DNA of 64,000 nucleotides from Paucidesulfovibrio sp050251775. GTDB taxonomy: Bacteria > Desulfobacterota > Desulfovibrionia > Desulfovibrionales > Desulfovibrionaceae. Shown here piece by piece: positions 27,994 through 35,783 of this stretch. Within the stretch, counting starts at the first letter, position 1. The number at the start of each line of letters is the position of its first letter. The stretch lies in the NCBI GenBank assembly GCA_050251775.1, contig JBFWMD010000010.1:4781-68780 (forward strand), given 5' to 3'. The position numbers and the translations under genes were made by a program. The notes under the pieces were generated by a model. It did no database searches, was not told where the DNA came from, and was given only the letters and a program-made list of their open reading frames with translations.

Positions 27994-28815
27994 CTATTGC
28001 GGCCTGCCCGTGCGCAGGGTTTCGTACAGGTCCTTGGGGCTCATACCGTTCTTTTGGGCCAGATCCCGGAAAGGTATGTCCAGCGCGGGTTCGACACCGG
28101 CCATGCGCAGCCGTTCCGTTGCCGTGGCCGGAGGCAGAGCGTAGCTTTCGCAGAGCTCGGCCAGGGTCATCAGCCCGGTTCCCTCGGGCGGACGGCCTGG
28201 CAGCGCCTCAAAGGGATCGCCGCCCAGGCCCGCGCGGATGGCCGCATAGATTTCTTGGGGGCTGCGTCCGGCGCGCACGGCAATATCCTGGATCGTGGAT
28301 TCGGGCGCGGCCTCGATCCGGCGTTTATGGAGCGCGTCCATGGCTGCGAGAGGATCGAATCCCATGTTTTTTGCGAATTCGTCAAGGCTGGACAACTCGG
28401 CGTGGCCGTATGGCGGGTTGCCGTAGGTGGCCGTGTGTCCGTTCTTCAGAAAGGCACTGAAGTCCAGGATCTGCCGCACGCCGGGAAGCCCGAACAGTGC
28501 GCCCGCGGTGAAATAGAGCGTGACCGCCAGGGCCGCCACCAGGGGGGGCGTGAGCACGATCAGCTCTCTGGCTTTGTTGCGCATGTAGTTGGTCACGGAT
28601 TTCCAGTTGTACCAGATATGCAGCAGGGCGCTGAACAGGAAAAGCGCGCCCAGGGAAAGATGCAGCGCGTCCCACTGGTCCTTGGCAAGGCCCAGAAAAC
28701 GCCAATCCGCCCAGTAGGCCACACGACCATGGGGTTGGTAATAGAGCACCACACTGGTGAACAGCAGCAGTGCGAAGGAAAGAAAGCCCGTGAGGGAAAC
28801 CGTTTTTCTGAACAT
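27994..28815 (-). CDS. DUF4405 membrane protein with four C-terminal helical repeats
   Basis: A 273-residue protein, start at the ATG at 28815 (GGAGAACGCGCC before it). Three membrane segments are at about 5-27, 48-70 and 88-111. H52 and H66 in LHLSLGALF and LLHIWYNW fit the DUF4405 pattern, which resembles b-type heme-binding helices. The soluble tail (about 142-273) contains four copies of a roughly 30-residue unit: SLDEFAKNMGFDPLAAMDAL, TIQDIAVRAGRSPQEIYAAI, TLAELCESYALPPATATERL and PFRDLAQKNGMSPKDLYETL. It lies between the ZraP-like gene and the kinase gene, so is part of the same unit. Function unknown; a role linking envelope state to the cytoplasm is a guess. Confidence 0.8.
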   Translation of the reverse strand: MFRKTVSLTGFLSFALLLFTSVVLYYQPHGRVAYWADWRFLGLAKDQWDALHLSLGALFLFSALLHIWYNWKSVTNYMRNKARELIVLTPPLVAALAVTLYFTAGALFGLPGVRQILDFSAFLKNGHTATYGNPPYGHAELSSLDEFAKNMGFDPLAAMDALHKRRIEAAPESTIQDIAVRAGRSPQEIYAAIRAGLGGDPFEALPGRPPEGTGLMTLAELCESYALPPATATERLRMAGVEPALDIPFRDLAQKNGMSPKDLYETLRTGRPQ

Positions 28816-28968
28816 GGCGCGTTCTCCGTTGCGGTTCGGTCTTTCGAGCCTGCAATACTCCGCGCAACCGCCGCCAGTGTCAACCGCCGGGAACAAAGCG
28901 AAGAAGGGCGGTCGGAGTTTTCCCCAATCCGACCGCCCCTGTAACCACGCTTCGTCGCTGTTATTCGT

Positions 28969-29466
28969 CTACCAGGTGCAGGGGCCGTTGCCCGGACCGT
29001 AGCCCTGGCCGTTGCCCATCATCCCCTGGCCGCCGTTCATCATGCCGTAACCGCGTCCGGGACCCATGGCGTTGCCGAACTGGGGCTCGATGCCGGCGGC
29101 TTCCAGCTCGCTGAAGAAGGATTCGCGCTCGGCCTGCATCTTCTCGCGCAGCTTGGTGATCTCGCCCACCAGGGAGCGGATGTCGGACTTCTCGGCCTTG
29201 CCGCTTTCAACCAGGGCGTTCAGTTCAAGATTCTTGGCCCACATCTCGTTGCGGAGCTTTTCCATCTTGTCCTGATGCTTGTCGAAAATCTTGTCGAAAG
29301 CTTCCTGCTGTTCCGGAGCGACCTGCATTCCTGGGCCGTAGCCCATCATGCCGTAGCCGCCGCCCATGCCATACCCGTGATGCCATCCCCGGCCCGCAAA
29401 GGCCATGGCCGAGAAGGCCAGGACGGCCACGACGGTCAGGGATACGATGGTGGTCTTCTTGCTCAT
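28969..29466 (-). CDS. zraP: ZraP/CpxP-like periplasmic metal-binding chaperone
   Basis: A 165-residue protein starting at the ATG at 29466 (GGAGGAACCA before it). A signal peptide (1-24, AMAFA end) precedes a Gly/Met/Tyr/His-rich segment (25-47, WHHGYGMGGGYGMMGYGPGM), a helical core with an LTxxQ-like region (about 50-125, PEQQEAFDKIF and ITKLREKMQ), and a Gly/Met-rich tail (133-162). This is the ZraP (zinc resistance-associated) layout: a periplasmic chaperone that binds metal and represses the ZraSR response. It is first in the unit and directly follows the sigma-54 promoter. Confidence 0.87.
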   Translation of the reverse strand: MSKKTTIVSLTVVAVLAFSAMAFAGRGWHHGYGMGGGYGMMGYGPGMQVAPEQQEAFDKIFDKHQDKMEKLRNEMWAKNLELNALVESGKAEKSDIRSLVGEITKLREKMQAERESFFSELEAAGIEPQFGNAMGPGRGYGMMNGGQGMMGNGQGYGPGNGPCTW

Positions 29467-29540
29467 TGGTTCCTCCATATCGTTGAAAAAGAGTTTTCAG
29501 GCTCGCGCCTGGTTGCGAAGAGTGACGGTTGATCAGTATA

Positions 29541-29558
29541 AAGCACTGTGCGTGCCAA
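29541..29558 (-). promoter_or_regulatory. Sigma-54 promoter of the zraP-DUF4405-zraSR unit
   Basis: On the minus strand TTGGCACGCACAGTGCTT has the invariant GG (-24) and GC (-12) exactly 10 bp apart; the flanks match TGGCAC and TGCT. It lies about 75 bp before the ZraP-like start and downstream of the GTGCA cluster, which is the layout used by NtrC-type activators such as the ZraR-like regulator encoded in the unit. Confidence 0.85.
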
Positions 29559-29610
29559 GTTTTATTTTTTATTGAAAATAAGTAAGTTAACAGTTATTCT
29601 GCAAGACCAT

Positions 29611-29686
29611 GTGCAATCAATTGCACCAAAAAATGCACAAACTAGTGCAGCAAGTGCAAAGTTGCTGTGGTGCAAAGGCGGGTGCA
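29611..29686. promoter_or_regulatory. Cluster of seven GTGCA/TGCAC motifs, probable activator binding sites
   Basis: Copies are at 29611, 29622, 29634, 29645, 29654, 29670 and 29682. Two form inverted repeats: GTGCAATCAATTGCAC (29611-29626) and TGCACAAACTAGTGCA (29634-29649), each 16 bp and centred 23 bp apart. They lie 55-130 bp upstream of the sigma-54 promoter, as expected of upstream activating sequences for the ZraR-like regulator. The gap 29467-29791 holds no gene. Confidence 0.7.
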
Positions 29687-29791
29687 ACCGCAGCCGGGAC
29701 GCCGACGGGAAAGCCGGAAGGCAAAGCCAGGGAACAGACCGCGTGATAAGGGGAGGAACCGGAAATCGGGTCAGGGTTCAGGTCACGAGCG

Positions 29792-31450
29792 TCAGGACGG
29801 GTCGGGTGCGAGAAACTGGTCCATGCCGCAACGGCGGCAGCTGTCGCAGCCTTTGTCCGAACAGCCGGGCGAAGGAACAAAGCGCTTGGAGCGTTGCCAT
29901 TCTTCCCAGAGGTGGGCTTTGGTCACGCCGATATCAATGACATCCCAGGGCAGGGGCTCGTCAAAGCTGCGCTCCCGATCCAGCCAGTCGGACATGTCTC
30001 CGTCCCAGAGGCGCAGGGCCTTTTTCCAACCGCCGTTATCCGCTGCCAGTTCCACGAAATCGAAGAGGCTCTCGTCCCCGCGGGCCAGCAGCCCTTGGAG
30101 GCGGGCCTGGAACGGTTTGTCGGCTTCAACGCGAAATCCCTTGAGCGGCTTGACGATGTCCCGAAGCATCTTCTGGCGGTTTTCCAGGGCTTCTTCCGTG
30201 GCCATGGGCGCCCATTGAAAAGGCGTGTTCGGCTTGGGGACGAGGCTGCTCGTGCCCAGGGTGAAGCGCATGAACTCCTTCTTCCGCTTCAGGTTCTCGT
30301 CGCGGGTGCGGGCCACCTGTCCCAGAAAGTCAGCCAATTCGGCGTAGTCTTCATCGGTTTCGCCGGGCCAGCCCAGAATGCAATAGCTTTTGAGATGATT
30401 GACCCCATGCCGGGCGCACAAGGCCACCGCGTTGAGGAAATCCGTTTCATCGAGTTTTTTGCTGGCGCTTTGGCGCAGGCGTCGGCTTGGGCCTTCCAGG
30501 GCCAGAGTGATGGTCCGAATGCCGCATTGACGTAAAAAGGAAAGTAGTTCCTCGGTAACACCGTCCGCGCGGATGGAGGAAAGGGCGAACTTGGTCCCCC
30601 GGCTGCGCAGCCAGGTGAGGAAGGGCAGCAGGTCGGGAAGGTCCGTGAGCGCCGTTCCGATGAGTCCGACCTTGGGCGGATCAGCCAGTTCCACGATCTG
30701 TTTCAATTCTTCCATGGAAGATTGACGTGGCGGGCGATAGACGAATCCGGCAGCGCAGAAACGGCAGGCGTACGGGCAACCCCGGTTGGCCTCCAGAAGC
30801 AACGTGTCGCGAAACACGGCGTCCGCGCCCGTGAAGCAGGACCAGGCCGGAGCGGACAGGCTCGGCCCTGCGGCCACCACACGGCGCACAGGGGTTTTGG
30901 AAATGCCGGGGGCATAGACGCCGGGCATCCGGGCCACGGCCTTGATCATGTCGGCCTTGGTTCCGCCCGCGAGCCAGATTTCGCGAAAACGGGTAAAAAC
31001 CTCGGCCATGCCCGCCTCGGCTTCGCCCACGAAAAAGCAATCGGTCATGGGCGCGAGGGGCGCCGGGTTCATGAAGGCCAGCGGCCCGCCCACCAGAACC
31101 AGGGGAAATTCAGGGCGTTCCTCCCGTCGGGGAGGAACGCCCGCAGCCTTGAGCGCCCGGAGAAGGTGGAGGAGATCCTCCTCGAAGTTCACGCTCAGGG
31201 CCAGCACAGGAAACTGGGAGAGCGGCGTGCCGCTTTCCAGAGTGACGGGCTCCCCTTCGCGCCCCAGGGTGAAGCAGCGTTCCGGGGCCATGCCCGGATC
31301 GTCCGCCAGCAGGCGGTACACGGCCTGCCATCCCAGGGTGGAGAGGGCCACGGGCCGTTCCATGGGCACCACCAGGGCCGTGGGCAAGCGGCCTCCGGTT
31401 TCCCGGGAGGTCGGCTCCGTCGCGCCGTAGTAAAGGCGGCTGGTGCGCAT
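29792..31450 (-). CDS. Radical SAM protein (unassigned function)
   Basis: A 552-residue protein with the [4Fe-4S] motif CPYACRFC (CxxxCxxC) after LLLEANRG near residue 225. The N-terminal about 200 residues resemble the cobalamin-binding-type region of B12 radical SAM proteins (FPVLALSVNFEEDL, LVLVGGPLAFMNPAPL, DCFFVGEAE), but the DxHxxG motif was not found. The C-terminal tail has a Cys cluster (CSDKGCDSCRRCG) that could hold another metal site. I recognise no substrate. It is the next gene after ftsZ on the same strand, 30 bp away, so may be transcribed with the dcw cluster. Members of this group next to ftsZ have no assigned division role. Confidence 0.82.
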   Translation of the reverse strand: MRTSRLYYGATEPTSRETGGRLPTALVVPMERPVALSTLGWQAVYRLLADDPGMAPERCFTLGREGEPVTLESGTPLSQFPVLALSVNFEEDLLHLLRALKAAGVPPRREERPEFPLVLVGGPLAFMNPAPLAPMTDCFFVGEAEAGMAEVFTRFREIWLAGGTKADMIKAVARMPGVYAPGISKTPVRRVVAAGPSLSAPAWSCFTGADAVFRDTLLLEANRGCPYACRFCAAGFVYRPPRQSSMEELKQIVELADPPKVGLIGTALTDLPDLLPFLTWLRSRGTKFALSSIRADGVTEELLSFLRQCGIRTITLALEGPSRRLRQSASKKLDETDFLNAVALCARHGVNHLKSYCILGWPGETDEDYAELADFLGQVARTRDENLKRKKEFMRFTLGTSSLVPKPNTPFQWAPMATEEALENRQKMLRDIVKPLKGFRVEADKPFQARLQGLLARGDESLFDFVELAADNGGWKKALRLWDGDMSDWLDRERSFDEPLPWDVIDIGVTKAHLWEEWQRSKRFVPSPGCSDKGCDSCRRCGMDQFLAPDPS

Positions 31451-31480
31451 GGGGGTGATCCCGTTTCCCGTCCCTTGCTC

Positions 31481-32737
31481 CTAATCGCTGTTCTTGCGGA
31501 TGAAGGCCGGAATATCCAGCTCATCCTGGTCAAAAACAAAGTGTTCTTCGCCCGGACCAGCCATGGCCGCGCGGCGGGATACGCGCTTGGGCGCTTCCTC
31601 GATGATCTCGTCATCGCCGTCGCGGTAGCGCAGGTAGGCTGGAACGTTACGGTTCTGGCCCAGGACGCTGCGATGCACCCGGCGTTTGCCCGTGCCCGCC
31701 GCGGGCTCGGCCGCATGGACGGTCTTGCCCGAGACCAGGGTCAGGGACTGCTTGGACTGCGTGCGCTCGGCCTTGGCGGCAGCCTGCTCAATGCCAGTGG
31801 CGATGACCGTGATGCGCATCTCGTCCCCGGCGTCCGGATCAAAGACCGTGCCGAAGAAGATTTGGGCGTCCTCGTCCGCTTCGCTGGAAATGATGCTCGC
31901 AGCCTCGGCGGCCTCATCAATGAGCATGTCCGGCGAGCAGGTGATGTTCATGAGCACGCCCTTGGCGCCCTCGATGGAGACATCCTCCAGCAGCGGGGAG
32001 GTGATGGCCATGCGCGCGGCCTCCTTGGCCCGGCCCTCGCCCGAGGCGAAGCCCGTGCCCATGAGCGCCAGGCCGGAGTTGGACATCACGGCCTTCACGT
32101 CCGCGAAGTCCAGGTTGATCAGGCCATGCACCGTGATCAGGTCCGCGATGCCCTTGGTGGCGTAGTAGAGCACCTCGTCGGCCTTTTTGAGCATGTCGGT
32201 AAACGAGGCTTTTTTGGCCGCGAGCTGGAGCAGGCGGTCGTTGGGAATGGTGATGATGGAGTCCACCACGTCCGAAAGGGCCTGGATGCCGTCCTCGGCC
32301 TGGCCCAGGCGGCGCTTGCCCTCGAAGAAGAAGGGCTTGGTGACCACGCCCACGGTGAGCGCGCCCAGTTCGCGGGCCACCTCGGCCACGACCGGAGCCG
32401 CGCCCGTGCCCGTGCCGCCGCCCATGCCCGCGGTGATGAAGACCATGTCCGCGCCTTCCAGGGCATGGCGGATCTCATCGACGTTTTCCATGGCGGCGTT
32501 GCGACCCACATCCGGGTTGGCGCCCGCGCCCAGGCCCTTGGTCAGTTTCTGGCCAATGTGGATGCGCGTGTCGGCCAGGCTTTTTTCGATGTCCTGGTTG
32601 TCCGTGTTGCAGACGATGAACTCCACGCCCTTGAGCGCGGACTGGATCATGTTGTTCACGGCGTTTCCGCCGCCGCCGCCGCAGCCGATGACCTTGATCT
32701 TGGCACTGGTGTCGTGCTCGATCTCAAAATATTCCAT
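31481..32737 (-). CDS. ftsZ: Cell division protein FtsZ
   Basis: The tubulin-like GTPase that forms the division ring. The 418-residue protein has the tubulin signature GGGTGTGAAPV near residue 108, N-terminal KVIGCGGGGGNAVNNM, the T7 loop region NLDFADVKAVM, and the conserved C-terminal peptide LDIPAFIRKNSD that binds FtsA. It is last in the dcw cluster, 30 bp after ftsA. Confidence 0.97.
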   Translation of the reverse strand: MEYFEIEHDTSAKIKVIGCGGGGGNAVNNMIQSALKGVEFIVCNTDNQDIEKSLADTRIHIGQKLTKGLGAGANPDVGRNAAMENVDEIRHALEGADMVFITAGMGGGTGTGAAPVVAEVARELGALTVGVVTKPFFFEGKRRLGQAEDGIQALSDVVDSIITIPNDRLLQLAAKKASFTDMLKKADEVLYYATKGIADLITVHGLINLDFADVKAVMSNSGLALMGTGFASGEGRAKEAARMAITSPLLEDVSIEGAKGVLMNITCSPDMLIDEAAEAASIISSEADEDAQIFFGTVFDPDAGDEMRITVIATGIEQAAAKAERTQSKQSLTLVSGKTVHAAEPAAGTGKRRVHRSVLGQNRNVPAYLRYRDGDDEIIEEAPKRVSRRAAMAGPGEEHFVFDQDELDIPAFIRKNSD

Positions 32738-32767
32738 GACGCTCCTCCGTATGTTCCCTGTGCGTTC

Positions 32768-34003
32768 TTATGCGATGTCCGTAAACCACTTCCGCATCCT
32801 GCCCAGAATGCGGTTGAACGTGCCTTCGTCCCGGATGCCGAAAGAGCGGCGGTCCTGGCCCGCCCGCTCCTTTTCACAGCCGAATTTGAGCAGTCCCACG
32901 GCCGTGGCGTACTTGGGACTGTCCACCACGTCGGTGAGCCCGCCGATGGCCGCCGGGTAGCCGATGCGCACTGGTAGGTCGAAGATCTGGTCGGCCAGAT
33001 CCTGCATGCCCTCGATCATGGACGTGCCGCCCGTGAGCACCACGCCCGCGGCGATCATTTTCTTGAAACCGGACTTGATCAGCTCCTGGTCCACCAGGGC
33101 CAGAATCTCTTCCACCCTGGGCTCGCAGATTTCCGCGAGCACGCGTTTGGACATGGCCCGGCTTTCCCGGCCGCCCACGCTCGGGACCTCGATGAGTTCG
33201 TCGTTTTCGATCATGTCGGCCAGGGCGCAGCCGTGCTTGATCTTGATTTCCTCGGCCGCCTGCATGGGGGTGCGCAGGCCAAAGGCGATGTCGTTGGTCA
33301 GGTTGTTGCCGCCCAGCGCCAGCACCGAGGTATGCTTGATGGAATCGTTGGAGAAGATGGCCAGATCCGTGGTCCCGCCCCCGATGTCCACAATGGCCAC
33401 GCCGATTTCCCGTTCCTCGTCCGAGAGCACGGCCTTGGACGAGGCCAGGGATTCGAGCACGATGTCGGCCACATCCAGCCCGGCCCGGTGGCAGGAGCGG
33501 ATGATGTTCTGGGCCGAAGTCACCGCGCCGGTGACGATGTGGACCTTGGTCTCCAGGCGCACGCCCGCCATGCCCAGGGGGTCGGCGATGCCGCGCTGGT
33601 CGTCCACGATGAACTCCTGGGGCAGGGTGTGGATCACCTCGCGGTCCAGGGGAATGGCCACGGCTTTGGCCGCTTCAATGACGCGTTCCACATCCTTCTG
33701 GGTCACTTCGCCGCCCTTGACCGCGATGACCCCGTGGGAATTGAAGCCCTTGATGTGGCTGCCCGCAATGCCCGCGTAAACGGAGCGGATTTCACAGCCC
33801 GCCATGAGCTCGGCCTCTTCCAGGGCCTTTTTGATGCACTGCACGGTCTGCTCGATGTTGACCACCACGCCGCGCCGCAGCCCCGTGGACGGGGCCTTGC
33901 CGATGCCGATGATGTCCACGCCTCTGTCGCTCGGCTCGCCGACGACCGCGCAAATTTTGGTGGTGCCGATGTCCAGTCCGACGACCAGGTCGTTTTTGGC
34001 CAT
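32768..34003 (-). CDS. ftsA: Cell division protein FtsA
   Basis: The actin-like membrane tether for FtsZ. The 411-residue protein starts at 34003 with AGGAGGAG upstream; it begins LVVGLDIGTTKICAVVGE (ATPase phosphate-1 motif) and later has VVDIGGGTTDLAIF and VVLTGGTSMIEGM. The IPRE-type 1C domain lies between. A C-terminal amphipathic end (ILGRMRKWFTDIA) fits membrane binding. It lies between ftsQ and ftsZ. Confidence 0.96.
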   Translation of the reverse strand: MAKNDLVVGLDIGTTKICAVVGEPSDRGVDIIGIGKAPSTGLRRGVVVNIEQTVQCIKKALEEAELMAGCEIRSVYAGIAGSHIKGFNSHGVIAVKGGEVTQKDVERVIEAAKAVAIPLDREVIHTLPQEFIVDDQRGIADPLGMAGVRLETKVHIVTGAVTSAQNIIRSCHRAGLDVADIVLESLASSKAVLSDEEREIGVAIVDIGGGTTDLAIFSNDSIKHTSVLALGGNNLTNDIAFGLRTPMQAAEEIKIKHGCALADMIENDELIEVPSVGGRESRAMSKRVLAEICEPRVEEILALVDQELIKSGFKKMIAAGVVLTGGTSMIEGMQDLADQIFDLPVRIGYPAAIGGLTDVVDSPKYATAVGLLKFGCEKERAGQDRRSFGIRDEGTFNRILGRMRKWFTDIA

Positions 34004-34055
34004 TGACGCTCTCCTCCTGATTATCCGGGCTGCGCCCGGTTTCCATCCTGTGTTG

Positions 34056-34889
34056 TCAGTGCGTTTTTTCGACCCACACCTTGCCGCCCGAAGCGGTGAT
34101 GCGCCGCACGCCGTCCATTTCGCCGCGCCGCCGGATATCCATGGCAGCGGCGCGCACAAGGCGAAGTTCCGACCGCCAGTCCCGCGCAGTGAAGGACAGG
34201 GTCAGGTTCGCGTCGTCCAGAAACATATCCACCTGCCCGGCGCCGGAAAGCCGCACCCAGGCCAGGGCCGAGCTGGAAAGGGGCAGTCCCCCCCGTTGCA
34301 GGGCCTCCAGCATCTCCGGGAGTTCTCCGACGTGTTGCTGCTCGGCGGCGTCCACATCCAGCACCGGAAGGGATTGGAAGTCCGCCGGAGAAACCGCCGC
34401 GATCAGGTCTCCGTTTTCGTCCGCGTAATAGAGTGTTCCGCCTCTGCGGACCCAGTACGCGGGCTTTCTTTCTGTCAGGTTCACGACCAGTCTGCCGGGC
34501 AGTTCGCGCCGCACCGAGACGTTGGCCACCCAGGGATTCTTGGCCAGCAACGCCTCCACACGGCCCACGTTCAAGCCGAGGCAGTTCTGTCCGAGCCGGA
34601 CCTTGCCCGCCAGGAGCACATCTCCGTAAGAGAGGCGCTCGTTGCATTCCACCCGGATTTCCTCCAGGGCAAAGGCGTCCGTGGTCGTGACCCAGCGATA
34701 CCCGAAGAACAGTCCGGCCATGAGCGCGGTCAGAAAAACGAACCCGCCCAGCAGGAGCATTCCGCGCCGCAACAGCGGCGACGACGACCCGGAAAGGCCG
34801 CTGCTCCGGGAACCCCGGTAGCGGTTGGAGCGCTGTTTGAGCGCGCGGCTCCCGCTGTTCAGGTAGCTCGGACCGAGGTTTGGGCTCAT
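34056..34889 (-). CDS. ftsQ: Cell division protein FtsQ
   Basis: A 277-residue bitopic protein: basic Ser/Arg-rich cytoplasmic start (1-42), one membrane segment (about 44-66, GMLLLGGFVFLTALMAGLFF), a POTRA domain beginning FALEEIRVECNERLSY, and the FtsQ/DivIB domain (NPWVANVSVRRELPGRLVVNL). It starts within the murB stop (ATGA overlap) and so is translationally coupled to it. Confidence 0.92.
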   Translation of the reverse strand: MSPNLGPSYLNSGSRALKQRSNRYRGSRSSGLSGSSSPLLRRGMLLLGGFVFLTALMAGLFFGYRWVTTTDAFALEEIRVECNERLSYGDVLLAGKVRLGQNCLGLNVGRVEALLAKNPWVANVSVRRELPGRLVVNLTERKPAYWVRRGGTLYYADENGDLIAAVSPADFQSLPVLDVDAAEQQHVGELPEMLEALQRGGLPLSSSALAWVRLSGAGQVDMFLDDANLTLSFTARDWRSELRLVRAAAMDIRRRGEMDGVRRITASGGKVWVEKTH

Positions 34890-35782
34890 GGCAGAACAAT
34901 GACCTCCGTTTCCAACGCAATGCCGAACCGATCCCGCACGGCGGCCCGGCCTGTCTCCAGAAGTTCCAGGGCCTGGGAAGCGGTCCCCTGGCCGAGGTTC
35001 ACAAGAAAATTGGCGTGCAGTTCGGAAAAAGCCATGCCCCCGAGGCGCTTTCCGCGCATTCCGGCCTGATCCAGCAGCTTCCCGGCGCGGTGGCCTTCCG
35101 GGTTCTTGAACACGCAGCCCGCGCTCCAGGCAGTGACAGGCTGGGTGACGCGCTTGCGGGCCATGGTGTAGCGCATGGCCGCGCGAACCTTGTCCGGCAA
35201 CGAGGGCTGGAGCCGCAACTCCACCTCCCAGACCAGATAAAACGGGTCCGGCGAACACATCTCCCCGCCCAGGGAGAAGCGGCGGTAGCCGAAACAGCAG
35301 GCCGAGGCATCCACCCAGTTCAATCCCTCTTCCGGCGTCCAGAGGCGCACGCGGTTGATCACGTCGGCCATGCACGTACCGTAGGAACCCGCGTTCATGG
35401 CCACGGCTCCGCCCACGCTGCCGGGAATGCCTGTGAGGTTTTCCAGGCCGGAAAGCCCGTTGCGCGAGGTCCAGCCGAGCAGCACCGGGAATTTCAGCCC
35501 GGCTCCGGTCCGCACCAGCACGCAGTTTTCCCCAGGTTCCATCTCCGGTTCGCTCACATTGCCCACGCTGCACAAAACCAGGGGCAAGTCGCCGTCCGCG
35601 CAGAGCAGGTTGCTGCCCGCGCCCAGGGCCAGAAAACGGCCCCCCTCGGTGACCAGCAGCTGGGCAAGATGGTCCAGGTCCGCATCCGCGCGCAGCAGCA
35701 ACTCGGCCAGGGTGGTTCCCCCGAGCCGGAGCGTGGTGCGGTCCCGCATGGCGGGGCCAGGTCTGCGGACCTGAAGGCTCAT
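34886..35782 (-). CDS. murB: UDP-N-acetylenolpyruvoylglucosamine reductase
   Basis: The FAD enzyme that reduces UDP-GlcNAc-enolpyruvate to UDP-MurNAc. The 298-residue protein has FLALGAGSNLLCADG, LENLTGIPGSVGGAVAMNAG (FAD pyrophosphate motif), YRRFSLGGE, and GCVFKNPEGHRAGKLLDQAG with a Cys in the position usually held by catalytic Ser, and C-terminal HANFLVNLGQGTA. It lies between murC and ftsQ. Confidence 0.94.
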   Translation of the reverse strand: MSLQVRRPGPAMRDRTTLRLGGTTLAELLLRADADLDHLAQLLVTEGGRFLALGAGSNLLCADGDLPLVLCSVGNVSEPEMEPGENCVLVRTGAGLKFPVLLGWTSRNGLSGLENLTGIPGSVGGAVAMNAGSYGTCMADVINRVRLWTPEEGLNWVDASACCFGYRRFSLGGEMCSPDPFYLVWEVELRLQPSLPDKVRAAMRYTMARKRVTQPVTAWSAGCVFKNPEGHRAGKLLDQAGMRGKRLGGMAFSELHANFLVNLGQGTASQALELLETGRAAVRDRFGIALETEVIVLP

Positions 35783-35783
35783 G

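Noticed and set aside
29611..29686. The repeated GTGCA motifs as a CRISPR array
   Set aside because: The motifs are 5-6 bp, irregularly spaced and partly inverted. There are no 25-40 bp direct repeats with spacers; no CRISPR array was seen anywhere in the window.
34056..35573. A single 505-codon reading that joins the murB shadow frame to ftsQ
   Set aside because: Only the last 277 codons show FtsQ features; the upstream part overlaps murB in another frame and is Arg/Gly-rich. The ATG at 34889 is the true start.
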